Positions 1 through 6,832 of a DNA stretch of 20,021 nucleotides are shown here, one piece after another; the first letter of the stretch is position 1; each line of letters begins with the position of its first letter. The translations under genes and the position numbers were made by a program. This DNA comes from Candidatus Dormiibacterota bacterium (GTDB lineage Bacteria > Chloroflexota > Dormibacteria > Aeolococcales > Aeolococcaceae): assembly GCA_019234035.1 (NCBI GenBank), contig JAFALX010000066.1:1-20021 (forward strand). Direction: 5' to 3'. Under the pieces are notes generated by a model that made no database searches, had not been told where the DNA came from, and was given only the letters and a program-made list of their open reading frames with translations.

Positions 1-980
1 TCGACCTTGACGTCGTCGGGGCCGCTGCCGATGTTGCTGTTGGTGCGCACCTCCATCCCGGTGGCGAGGATCATCTGCAGCTCCCACTGCAGCTGCTTGT
101 GGTCGAAGCGGAAGGGCGGGATCGACGTGCTGAGCAGACCACCCACCTTGGACTCGCGCTCGAACAGCACGACGTCGTAGCCCTGCACGGTGAGGTCGAG
201 CGCTGCGGTGAGGCCGGCGGGGCCGGCGCCGACCACGGCGACGCGCTTGCCCTTGCTCGGCGCCTTCTTGTAGTCGATCCATAGCCCCTGCTGGAACGCG
301 AAGTCGGTGGAGAACCGCTTGATCGAGCGAATCGTCACCGGGTCCTCGTCGGGGTCCCAGCCGCGCTTGCAGTCCGTCTCGCAGGGATGGTTGCAGAGCC
401 GTCCCAGCATGCTCGGGAACGGGTTGGTCTCGTGGATCACCGACCACGAGTCGACGTAGCGGCCCTGGCTCACGTAGTCGATGTACGTCGCGATGTCCTG
501 GCGGATCGGGCAGTTGCGCTGACACGGGGTGATCGGCACGTTGAAGCCGAGGTCGCGATGCCCGCTCAGGATTTTCATCGGAGCCTTGTCGACGACGTTC
601 TTGCCGATGGCCCCAAGGATCTGCGCGCTGCTCACGATGCCGACGGGCTCGGTGTCGCGCGAGAAGAGCCCACCGCTCAGCTCGGTGAGGATGACCGCGT
701 CGGCGCGCGCCTGGCGCAGCACCGCGGCGCCCTTCTCCACCGGTTCGCCGAGATCGGTCTGCGGGACCGGACGCAGGTAGTCGCGAACGTGCGTGGTCTC
801 CAGCCGCGTGTACGCCGGGATGATCGCGTCGAGCGACAGCGTGCCGAAGATGTGGTCGTCGCGAATCACCAGCAGCGGCACCGGGTGTTGCGAACGCAAT
901 GGCTGCAGCACGTCGGCGAGCACGTCGTCGGGGTCGCACTCCGCGCCGAGGCGCGAACCGATGACGGCGAGATCAGGCAC
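1..980 (-). CDS. CBS-fused FAD/Fe-S oxidoreductase, GltD type (partial, C-terminus beyond left edge)
   Basis: The visible 326 residues start at a GTG with a strong GAGGAGG ribosome binding site 6 nt upstream. Residues 1-130 read as two weak CBS-like repeats (PVPLLVIRDDHIFGTLSL; VILTELSGG...PVGIVSS). Residues 150-230 match the Fe-S N-terminal domain of glutamate synthase small subunit/DPYD-type oxidoreductases, with Cys at 153, 157, 196, 200 and 204 and the stretch NPFPSMLGRLCNHPCETDC. From 246 comes the FAD dinucleotide fold with GAGPAG at 251-256 and a matching FERE acidic end. Known family members pass electrons between NAD(P)H and an Fe-S partner. The substrate here cannot be told, and no glutamate synthase large subunit is visible. 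It overlaps the upstream CBS gene by 8 nt, so the two are almost certainly co-translated. The CBS-like head may bind adenylates or Fe-S/haem effectors (inference). Confidence 0.85.
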   Translation of the reverse strand, partial: MPDLAVIGSRLGAECDPDDVLADVLQPLRSQHPVPLLVIRDDHIFGTLSLDAIIPAYTRLETTHVRDYLRPVPQTDLGEPVEKGAAVLRQARADAVILTELSGGLFSRDTEPVGIVSSAQILGAIGKNVVDKAPMKILSGHRDLGFNVPITPCQRNCPIRQDIATYIDYVSQGRYVDSWSVIHETNPFPSMLGRLCNHPCETDCKRGWDPDEDPVTIRSIKRFSTDFAFQQGLWIDYKKAPSKGKRVAVVGAGPAGLTAALDLTVQGYDVVLFERESKVGGLLSTSIPPFRFDHKQLQWELQMILATGMEVRTNSNIGSGPDDVKV

Positions 981-1464
981 GTGCTTCCTCCTCGAGTTTC
1001 AGTGCGTGGTCCGCCACCTCGCGCGGCGTCACCATGCCGATGGGCGTCTCGTCGTCGTGCGTGACGATCGCCAGGCGGCGGTCCTGCTGCGACATCAGGG
1101 CGATGACCTCGGACAGGCGCTGCCTCTCATCGACCAGCAGCGGCTGGGCGCGGAGCACGTCGCGGGCCTGCACGTCGGTCGACGGCGGGCGCACCGCGAA
1201 GTCGCTGCCGCTGACGACGATGTCGCCGGCCACGAGCCGGTCGAGGATGTCCTCCTGCCGCACGAATCCGACGGGCCGGCGGTCCATGAGCACGAGGATC
1301 TCGCTCAGCGCGTTGTCCGCCAGCAGCTTCGCCACCGCATCCGCCGGCGTGCTGGGCAGGCAGAAGACCACCTCGTCCCGCATGACATCGGCAACGACGG
1401 GATCGACGGCGTCAGGGGCAAGCTGGTCTGGATCGAGCGACGCGATGACCGGCGTTTCGGTCAT
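973..1464 (-). CDS. Two-CBS-domain protein
   Basis: The protein is 163 aa, made almost wholly of a tandem CBS pair (Bateman module). The first repeat spans about 18-75 (VADVMRDEVVFCLPSTPADAVAKLL... EILVLMDRRPVGFVRQEDIL). The second spans about 95-155 (ARDVLRAQPLLVDERQRLSEVIALM... LAIVTHDDETPIGMVTPREV). CBS pairs commonly bind AMP, ATP, SAM or NADH and regulate a partner. The GTG of the oxidoreductase gene overlaps its last codons (GTGCCTGA), so that enzyme, which has its own degenerate CBS head, is the likely partner. I chose the ATG giving MTETPV, where the CBS homology begins and where a GGGGTGGT stretch could act as ribosome binding site. An in-frame ATG at 1500 would add MPACCTFAGVVV. Confidence 0.85.
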   Translation of the reverse strand: MTETPVIASLDPDQLAPDAVDPVVADVMRDEVVFCLPSTPADAVAKLLADNALSEILVLMDRRPVGFVRQEDILDRLVAGDIVVSGSDFAVRPPSTDVQARDVLRAQPLLVDERQRLSEVIALMSQQDRRLAIVTHDDETPIGMVTPREVADHALKLEEEARA

Positions 1465-1508
1465 GACCACCACCCCTGCGAACGTGCAGCACGCAGGCAT
1501 GCGAGCAT
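1461..1508 (-). CDS. Possible 15-codon leader ORF ahead of the CBS gene
   Basis: An ATG lies 9 nt after a TATACT -10 box and opens a 15-codon frame encoding MLACLRAARSQGWWS. Its TGA overlaps the ATG of the CBS gene in an ATGA arrangement. If transcription starts about 7 nt after the -10 box, the ORF has almost no leader, as in leaderless transcripts. It could couple translation into the CBS gene or act as a small regulatory leader; the paired Trp codons near its end are notable. It could equally be chance: no homolog is recognised and ORFs this short arise often in GC-rich DNA. Confidence 0.25.
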   Translation of the reverse strand: MLACLRAARSQGWWS

Positions 1509-1517
1509 CCGCGTTCG

Positions 1518-1523
1518 AGTATA
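1518..1523 (-). promoter_or_regulatory. Predicted -10 box (TATACT) for the CBS/oxidoreductase operon
   Basis: Read on the minus strand the hexamer is TATACT, five of six matches to the TATAAT consensus and striking in 70% GC DNA. It lies in the gap between the coiled-coil gene's stop (1563) and the CBS gene. No good TTGACA-like -35 is visible 16-18 nt further upstream, so the call rests on the -10 box alone. Confidence 0.5.
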
Positions 1524-1562
1524 CCGGCGGGCCTGATCGGACCGATCCAGCGAGGAGAGGAG

Positions 1563-2294
1563 TTAAACGTGCTCCTCGGCGGGGGTGCGTTCCTCGGTCG
1601 CCATCTGCTCCTGGAGCCGGCGGAGCACCTCCTGCCAGTCCTGGGCGGGCTCGACGGCTGCGGCTCCGCGAGGTGCCGTCTTCTCGATGCGGCTCTTCGT
1701 CCGCGAGATCTCGCGGTCGCGCTTCCGCTCCTCCACTCCGCGCGCGGCACTGGTGGCCTGCTTCGCCTCGGCCTCGAGCGCGCGCAGCGAGTCCACGTCA
1801 CTCGCGGCACGCAGGGCCCGGCTCAGGCGCGTCGCCGTCTCCGCGGGGATGCGATCACCGCCGTCGCGCAGCGCGTCACTGACCTTGCGGCGCGCAGCTT
1901 CCACGGCGCGCTGTGCCCGCGCGGCCTCCGCGTTGGCGCGACGCTGACTGTCGACGACCTGCTGTCCGTCGGTGATGAGCTGCGCGTATTGAAATGCCTG
2001 GCTGAACTTGCCGGAGTTGATGCGCGCGACGAACGCGTTGATGCGTCCCAGGTACTCGTCGTGCAGGTCGCCGGTGAGCAGCGCGAGCTGATCGGCGAGG
2101 ATCGGGCGCGCCTGTGCGTGCGCGCGGCGCACCCAGGAGGGCAGGTGGTGATGCTCCGGTTCCGGCACCGCCGGCGCCGCCGGTGAGTGCGGCAGCCCAA
2201 CGGGACGGGTTATCGGAGGAAACGACGGCTGCGCATCGTTACGCGCCGGAGCGCGACCCGCCGGTCGCCGCCGCTCGGTCGGGGTCGAGATCAT
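1563..2294 (-). CDS. Coiled-coil hypothetical protein
   Basis: The protein is 243 aa with no family recognised. Residues 1-50 are Pro/Arg-rich and probably disordered. Residues 55-110 form a helical segment (RAHAQARPILADQLALLTGDLHDEYLGRI in part). About 110-220 is a long Ala/Arg/Glu-rich charged region with heptad-like spacing, suggesting coiled coil, ending in an acidic tail (TEERTPAEEHV). No signal peptide or membrane segment is seen, so it is probably cytoplasmic. The ATG at 2294 lacks a clear ribosome binding site. It sits 60 nt downstream of the acyltransferase gene on the same strand and could be the last gene of that transcript. Confidence 0.65.
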   Translation of the reverse strand: MISTPTERRRPAGRAPARNDAQPSFPPITRPVGLPHSPAAPAVPEPEHHHLPSWVRRAHAQARPILADQLALLTGDLHDEYLGRINAFVARINSGKFSQAFQYAQLITDGQQVVDSQRRANAEAARAQRAVEAARRKVSDALRDGGDRIPAETATRLSRALRAASDVDSLRALEAEAKQATSAARGVEERKRDREISRTKSRIEKTAPRGAAAVEPAQDWQEVLRRLQEQMATEERTPAEEHV

Positions 2295-2354
2295 GACGCC
2301 ATCACCCGCATTGGACGCGACTCATGCTAGCAAGTGGGAACGCTCGGACTCGTC

Positions 2355-3839
2355 TCAGCGCCGTCTCGCCGCCGTTCGCGACGGGCGACGTGTGGAAGAA
2401 GGAGTGGGGGTGGCGGGTCCCTTGGCGAGTTCGGCGTCGAACTCCTGCTTGCGGCGGGCGGCTCGCACCAGGTCCTTGAAGGCGCGTTCGACGCTCTTCG
2501 CGACGAGGTCGACGTCCGGGACACCGTGGGCGTCGGTGAGATAGCCGAAGTTGAGCCAGCCCATGTAGCTGAAGATGGCGATGGCGAGCCGTTGCCCCTC
2601 GTAGAGGAACGCGACGGGGAACGCCTCGACCAGCCGCGCGCCCCGGAAGTAGAGGGGGAACTGCGGTCCCGGCACGTTGGTGACGATGAGGTTGAACCCG
2701 ATCTGCCGCACCGATGCACGCGCCACCATGGCGTGCAGCGTCGACGGGGCGAAGCCGGCGAGGTTGAGCAGAAAGTCCGCGCCCACCGCCTGCTTGCGCG
2801 CCTTCAAGCGGTCGACGGTCGCGCGCACGTCGCTCAGCCGCGCCTGGGAGTTGGCCTCGGCGATGGGCAGCTTCACGAGCAGCAACGCCAGGCGATTGCC
2901 GAGTGCGGTCTTCTCTGTGTCATCGCGGATGCTCACAGGACACAACGCTTGCAGCGCGTGCGCCGGATCATCCGGATCGACATCGTGCGCCATCAGATAG
3001 TGGCGCAGGCCACCGCTGACCGCCGCGAGCACCACGTCGTTGATGGTGCCGCCGAACTGGTCTTTGATGAGCTTGAACTCCTGCAGCGGAAAGCGGCTGT
3101 ACCGGTAGCCCCGCGTCGGTCCGGTGGGCCCGTTGATGATCGACTTCGGCGTGCGAATGGTTCCGGCGACGGCGGCGAGGCCGGTGGCCGTGTCGCGCAG
3201 CGCCTTGGCGAGCCGCGTCGGGTTGCCGGCCACCGCACGCGCAGAGTTCAGCAGGCGGCGCGGCCGCAGCAGCCGCTCGCGCATGGACGTGACCAGCAGA
3301 TCGAGCGAGGTCGGCGGCGTCGACGCCGCCCAGGTCGACTCTATGGCGGAGTCGCCACCGTGAAACTCGGGGTCGGTGTCGAGCAGCACCGTGACGAGCT
3401 CGAGGTTGCTGACGCCGTCGACCATCGCGTGATGCGTCTTGAACAGCAGCGCCCAGCGATCGTCCTTGAGTCCCTCGATGACGTACATCTCCCAGAGTGG
3501 GCGGCGGCGGTCGAGCTGCCGTGAGAACACGCGCGCGACGAACTGCTGCAGCTCGCGGTCACCACCGGGACGCGGCAGCGCCGCGCGCAGGATGTGGTTG
3601 TCGATGTCGAAGTCGGGGTCGTCCACCCACACCGGCGTATCGAGGCTCAGCGGCAGGAACGCAACCTTCTGGCGGTACCGCGGCATGAGGTCGAGGCGCG
3701 GCTCGATGGCGCGCACGATCGCGTCATGCAGCTTCTCGCCACTGCCCAACGGGCTCTTCTCGAAGATCGCGACACCGCCGATGTGCATGTGCGTGTATCG
3801 CGTCTCGAGGTGGAGAAACGACGCATCGAGCGGCGACAT
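2355..3839 (-). CDS. WS/DGAT-family O-acyltransferase (wax ester synthase / diacylglycerol acyltransferase)
   Basis: About 494 aa, slightly longer than the usual 450-480. The family hallmark HHxxxDG is present as HHAMVDG (His136, His137, Asp141 from the chosen start), as are PLDASFLHLE at the N-terminus, PRYRQKV, PLWEMYVIEGL and the C-terminal NVPGP motif (IVTNVPGPQFPLYFRGA). The second His of HHxxxDG is the catalytic base in characterised enzymes, which move acyl groups from acyl-CoA to diacylglycerol or long-chain alcohols to make storage lipid. The real acceptor here is unknown. I chose the ATG at 3839 because AGGAG lies 8 nt upstream; the ATG at 3857, six codons earlier, has no ribosome binding site. 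The C-terminal 25 residues are a basic Ser/Thr/Pro tail not typical of the family. It follows endonuclease III closely on the same strand. Confidence 0.93.
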   Translation of the reverse strand: MSPLDASFLHLETRYTHMHIGGVAIFEKSPLGSGEKLHDAIVRAIEPRLDLMPRYRQKVAFLPLSLDTPVWVDDPDFDIDNHILRAALPRPGGDRELQQFVARVFSRQLDRRRPLWEMYVIEGLKDDRWALLFKTHHAMVDGVSNLELVTVLLDTDPEFHGGDSAIESTWAASTPPTSLDLLVTSMRERLLRPRRLLNSARAVAGNPTRLAKALRDTATGLAAVAGTIRTPKSIINGPTGPTRGYRYSRFPLQEFKLIKDQFGGTINDVVLAAVSGGLRHYLMAHDVDPDDPAHALQALCPVSIRDDTEKTALGNRLALLLVKLPIAEANSQARLSDVRATVDRLKARKQAVGADFLLNLAGFAPSTLHAMVARASVRQIGFNLIVTNVPGPQFPLYFRGARLVEAFPVAFLYEGQRLAIAIFSYMGWLNFGYLTDAHGVPDVDLVAKSVERAFKDLVRAARRKQEFDAELAKGPATPTPSSTRRPSRTAARRR

Positions 3840-3893
3840 CTTCTGGGCTCCTGCCATCGTCGGAACTGTATCAGTCCTCTTGCTACGCCTTGG

Positions 3894-4613
3894 CTAACAG
3901 GGCCCCGGCTTCTTGGGCTTGAGCCAGAAGAAGGCACAGGGGCAGATGTCATTCAAAACGCACTCCTCGCAGCGAGGCTTGCGCGCGATGCAGACCCGGC
4001 GGCCGTGGAGGATGAGGCGAAGGCTCAGCGAGGTCCATTCGGCTGCGGGCACGATCGACGTGACGTCGGTCTCGATCTTCACCGGGTCCGACGAGCTGGT
4101 CAGCCCGAGGCGCTGGGTCAGACGGGTCACGTGCGTGTCCACGGCGAAGCCGGGTGTGCCGAAGGCGACGCCGAGCACCACGTTGGCCGTCTTGCGGCCG
4201 ACCCCGTGGAGCTTCACCAGCTCGTCGAGCGTGTCGGGCACGGTGCCGTCGTGAAGGCGCAGCACGTCCTGTGCCATCTCGCGAATCGACTGCGCCTTCA
4301 CGTGGAAGAAGCCCGTGGGCTTGACGATCTGCTCGACGTCCTCCTGCGCGGCGCCGGCGAGCGCGGCCGCGTCGGGGTACTTCGCGACCAGCGCCGGCAT
4401 CACCGAGTTGACCTGCACGTCAGTCGTCTGGGCGCTGAGGATCACCGCGACCAGCAGCTGAAACGGGTCGCTCCACCTCAGCTCGGTGTGCGCGCTCGGG
4501 TACTCCTCCTGCAGCCGCTCGACCACGATTCCGGCGCGCTCGCGCGCGCCGCGGGGCAGGCGCCGCTTGCCCGGCTGTGCGCGCTTCGGCGCAGCCACTC
4601 GTTTGCCGGCCAT
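3894..4613 (-). CDS. nth: Endonuclease III (DNA glycosylase / AP lyase)
   Basis: 239 aa with every Nth hallmark. The helix-hairpin-helix LHGVGRKTANVV carries the catalytic Lys141 and VDTHV carries the catalytic Asp159. The [4Fe-4S] loop has Cys208, 215, 218 and 224 in the C-x6-C-x2-C-x5-C spacing. The enzyme removes oxidised pyrimidines and nicks abasic sites in base excision repair. The N-terminus has a basic extension of about 22 residues (Lys/Arg/Pro-rich) before the conserved core, and the C-terminus a short Pro/Lys tail. The ATG lies 7 nt after the stop of the MinD-like gene and has no ribosome binding site of its own, implying translation by reinitiation or coupling. Its place behind T7SS genes is unusual and may be simple operon read-through. 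Confidence 0.95.
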   Translation of the reverse strand: MAGKRVAAPKRAQPGKRRLPRGARERAGIVVERLQEEYPSAHTELRWSDPFQLLVAVILSAQTTDVQVNSVMPALVAKYPDAAALAGAAQEDVEQIVKPTGFFHVKAQSIREMAQDVLRLHDGTVPDTLDELVKLHGVGRKTANVVLGVAFGTPGFAVDTHVTRLTQRLGLTSSSDPVKIETDVTSIVPAAEWTSLSLRLILHGRRVCIARKPRCEECVLNDICPCAFFWLKPKKPGPC

Positions 4614-4620
4614 CGTTCGC

Positions 4621-5946
4621 TCAGAGGGTGAGGCCGAGGCGTTCCCAGTCCCCGGCGAGCAGCGCCCCGAGCTCGCGGACGGCCTGCCGCCAGGCTTTCG
4701 GTGCGTGGTCCCAGTTGAAGTCGCCGGTGCCGATCGACGCGGCGGCGCGGCGCTCGTCCGAGATCGTCACGAGGCCTCGCGCCCAGCGGATCGACTGCGC
4801 AAAGCGCTCGATGTCGAGGCGGCCGCCGCGGTTCGCCCGGTTCACGACAAGAGTGACTGGAACATCCAGCGTGCGCAGCTGCACCGACGCCTCGGCGACC
4901 AGGCTGGCGGTCGCCGGCTCCGCGTCCGACACCAGGATCGCCTGGCTCGCCGACGCCAGCGCCACCTGCGCCGCGGGCTCCCAGAGCCCCGTGCCGCAGT
5001 CGAGCAGGATCACGCTGACCAGGCTCTGCAGCCGCTGGATGACCCTGCTGTAGCCGGAGTGGTCGAGCCGTGCCATGCGCTCCGGTGCGGTGGGCGCCGG
5101 CAGCACGAGCAGGCCGTGCGCGGCGCGCGCGAGGCTGGCGTCGAGCTGGGTCGCGGTCAGCGCGGGATGGTCCAGCACGGCCAGGAGGTCGTCCACGTAC
5201 ACGTTGTGCGACGGCGCCAGCGTGCGACCCAGCGAGCCGTAGTCGGGGTTCGTGTCGATGGCGACGATGCGGTCGTGGCGCAGCTGCGCGAACAGCGTGC
5301 CGAGCAGCGTGGTGATGGTCGTCTTGCCCACTCCGCCCTTCGGCGAGACCACGGCGATCGTCGCGCAGTGCGTCAGCCGTGGCTCGACGACGCGGCGCTC
5401 GAGGACGTGCATGTAGTCGGTCTGCTGCCACGTGTCCCTCGAACGGGCGACCGGCCCGGCGCTGCGCGCCATGGTCAGCTCGCCGGGGGACGGCCCACTG
5501 CGCGCGTCCGGCGCGAGCTCGACGGCACTCTCACGCCGCGTGCGCAGCAGCGCCTTGGCTGCGAGCCCCGCCCGCACCGGCGCGGAGCGCCGCGGCGGCA
5601 GCATCGTGCGCGTGCGCTGCCAGGGCGAGCCATCTTCGGCAGGAAGGCTGGCCGTCACCGAGGTGGGCGGCGGCGGTGGTGGCGGTGGCGGCGGCGGCGC
5701 ATCCCCGACATGAGGCTCGGCAACGAGACGCAGCACGCCGCCACTGAGCACGGCGGCATCGCTCAGGGTGCGGTCGCTGCGCAGCGGCGCGCCGTCGGGC
5801 GGCGCCAGCCGCCACGAGGAGCCTTCGGGCGTCACGCCGGCAGCAGCGAGCACGTCGGGCATGAGGCGTCCGACCGGCTCGTCGTCAGCCAGCACCACAT
5901 CAACGCCGCCCGCCTCGTGAGCGATGTGCAGAAGCACCGATCCCAT
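4621..5946 (-). CDS. YukD/EccD-like ubiquitin fold fused to a MinD/ParA-type ATPase
   Basis: 441 aa in three parts. Residues 1-80 look like the YukD/EsaB/EccD ubiquitin-like domain of type VII secretion (DVVLADDEPVGRLMPDVL...WRLAPPDGAPLRSDRTLSDAAVLSGGVLRLV). Residues 80-190 are a disordered linker with eleven consecutive prolines at 84-94. Residues 195-441 are a P-loop ATPase with the deviant Walker A SPKGGVGKTT (Lys203 and Lys208), the switch Asp231 in AIDTNPDYGSLG, and DCGTG later. This layout recalls mycobacterial EspI/Rv3876-like ATPases (Pro-rich head, MinD tail) but with an added ubiquitin-like domain. It sits in the same run as WXG100 genes, so a role in energising, localising or regulating the secretion machine is inferred. 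It starts 27 nt after the preceding gene. Confidence 0.85.
   Translation of the reverse strand: MGSVLLHIAHEAGGVDVVLADDEPVGRLMPDVLAAAGVTPEGSSWRLAPPDGAPLRSDRTLSDAAVLSGGVLRLVAEPHVGDAPPPPPPPPPPPTSVTASLPAEDGSPWQRTRTMLPPRRSAPVRAGLAAKALLRTRRESAVELAPDARSGPSPGELTMARSAGPVARSRDTWQQTDYMHVLERRVVEPRLTHCATIAVVSPKGGVGKTTITTLLGTLFAQLRHDRIVAIDTNPDYGSLGRTLAPSHNVYVDDLLAVLDHPALTATQLDASLARAAHGLLVLPAPTAPERMARLDHSGYSRVIQRLQSLVSVILLDCGTGLWEPAAQVALASASQAILVSDAEPATASLVAEASVQLRTLDVPVTLVVNRANRGGRLDIERFAQSIRWARGLVTISDERRAAASIGTGDFNWDHAPKAWRQAVRELGALLAGDWERLGLTL
5665..5697 (-). repeat. Proline-codon tract (11 consecutive CCN codons)
   Basis: Eleven CCN codons (mostly CCG with a few CCA) encode an uninterrupted proline run in the linker of the MinD-like fusion. 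Such runs stall ribosomes without elongation factor P. The near-trinucleotide-repeat DNA is also a potential site of length variation between strains. Confidence 0.9.
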
Positions 5947-5973
5947 CGTCGTCGCCGGATTGTGGCACCGGCT

Positions 5974-6354
5974 TTACGCCGGACGACCTGGGGCGGGCGG
6001 ATCGCCCGGCGGTTCGGGGTTGATGAAGGCCGCGAAGTTCCTGTCCACCAGGCCACGCGCGAAGTAGATGGGGTCCGGCGGCTCGCCCACCTCCGCCAGC
6101 TTGATCAGGGACCGCTGCCATGCGTCGCGGATGCCCGGGTAGACCTCGGGAGGCAGGTCCAGCTGTGTGCGGAACACCTCCATCCAATCCGAGTCGGGAG
6201 GGGCATCGAACGTGCGGCGCACCAGATCGCCGACCGCGGTGAAGCGCTCCTCGGACAGCGCACCGATGGTTGCGAGCACGAAGTTCTCGAGCAGGATCAA
6301 CAGCGGTTTGCCGTCGTAGCGACCGCGGAGCTGGGGGTCGACCGGGCTGCTCAT
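5974..6354 (-). CDS. Small hypothetical protein in the T7SS run (possible second immunity or accessory protein)
   Basis: 126 aa from the chosen ATG (MSSPVDPQLRGRYDGKPLL). No family is recognised. It is predicted soluble and largely helical, with an aromatic/acidic central part (DSDWMEVFRTQLDLPPEVYPGIRDAWQRSL) and a Pro-rich tail. There is no signal peptide or membrane helix. It starts about 13 nt after the stop of the putative immunity gene and has no ribosome binding site, suggesting coupled translation. Position directly behind a toxin/immunity pair makes a second immunity or chaperone role possible, but nothing in the sequence proves it. An upstream in-frame ATG at 6432 would add 26 basic residues and overlap the preceding gene. 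Confidence 0.65.
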   Translation of the reverse strand: MSSPVDPQLRGRYDGKPLLILLENFVLATIGALSEERFTAVGDLVRRTFDAPPDSDWMEVFRTQLDLPPEVYPGIRDAWQRSLIKLAEVGEPPDPIYFARGLVDRNFAAFINPEPPGDPPAPGRPA

Positions 6355-6367
6355 GTGTTGGTGCAGC

Positions 6368-6832
6368 TTAGGGGTGCGGGTCGCGCGGCGCGGACCGCGT
6401 GTCAGTCGCAGCGCGTGGCGGCTGCGCGCCACCGAACGAGGTGAGGCGCCCTCCAGGGCCGCTCACCATCATCGAGCCATCCGAGATGGTCAATGTCCAC
6501 GCCTCGAACTCCGGGTCAGGGGGCACCATAACCGAGGCGCCGTTTGCGAACAGCAGCGCCAAGCTGCCATCAGGATGGGCGTCCGATGTTTCCAGTGTCG
6601 CGCGGCAGAGGGCCAGCGCGGGTCCCAGGCCGGCGGCGTCGTTTTCGGGATCGAGCTGGACTTCCCGCCCGGCCGGCATCCTCAGCGTGAACCGCCCTTC
6701 GATTCGCAGTGTCGCTCGGCTCGTTTCGCGCTCAAGCTCGAGCGTGAATGCCAAGTCCACGACGCACCGATTGACGGTGAACCCCTCGATGCCGACGCTC
6801 CGCCGATCAGGAACGCGCTCTGTCTCTGTCAC
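6368..6832 (-). CDS. Putative immunity protein (DUF6188-like)
   Basis: About 154 aa, predicted all-beta, with alternating hydrophobic strands (VDLAFTLELERETSRATLRIEGRF...). It then has the segment LDPENDAAGLGPALALCRATLETSDAHPDGSLALLFANGASVMVPPDPEFEAWTLT. That PPDPEFEAW stretch and overall layout match my memory of DUF6188-type proteins found beside polymorphic toxins; the family name needs a profile search. It begins at a GTG overlapping the toxin gene's stop (GTGA), the classic tight coupling of toxin and immunity genes. An in-frame ATG at 6853 is an alternative start. The C-terminus is a short disordered Arg/Pro/Ser tail. Confidence 0.7.
   Translation of the reverse strand: MTETERVPDRRSVGIEGFTVNRCVVDLAFTLELERETSRATLRIEGRFTLRMPAGREVQLDPENDAAGLGPALALCRATLETSDAHPDGSLALLFANGASVMVPPDPEFEAWTLTISDGSMMVSGPGGRLTSFGGAQPPRAATDTRSAPRDPHP

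Noticed and set aside
5665..5697. GGC/GGT trinucleotide tract as a plus-strand Gly-rich protein or mobile repeat
   Set aside because: It is explained by the proline codons of the minus-strand MinD fusion.
4486..6444. 652-codon plus-strand open frame across the MinD-fusion gene
   Set aside because: Shadow of the minus-strand genes: low-complexity Arg/Ala/Gly translation that crosses gene boundaries, no domain motifs.
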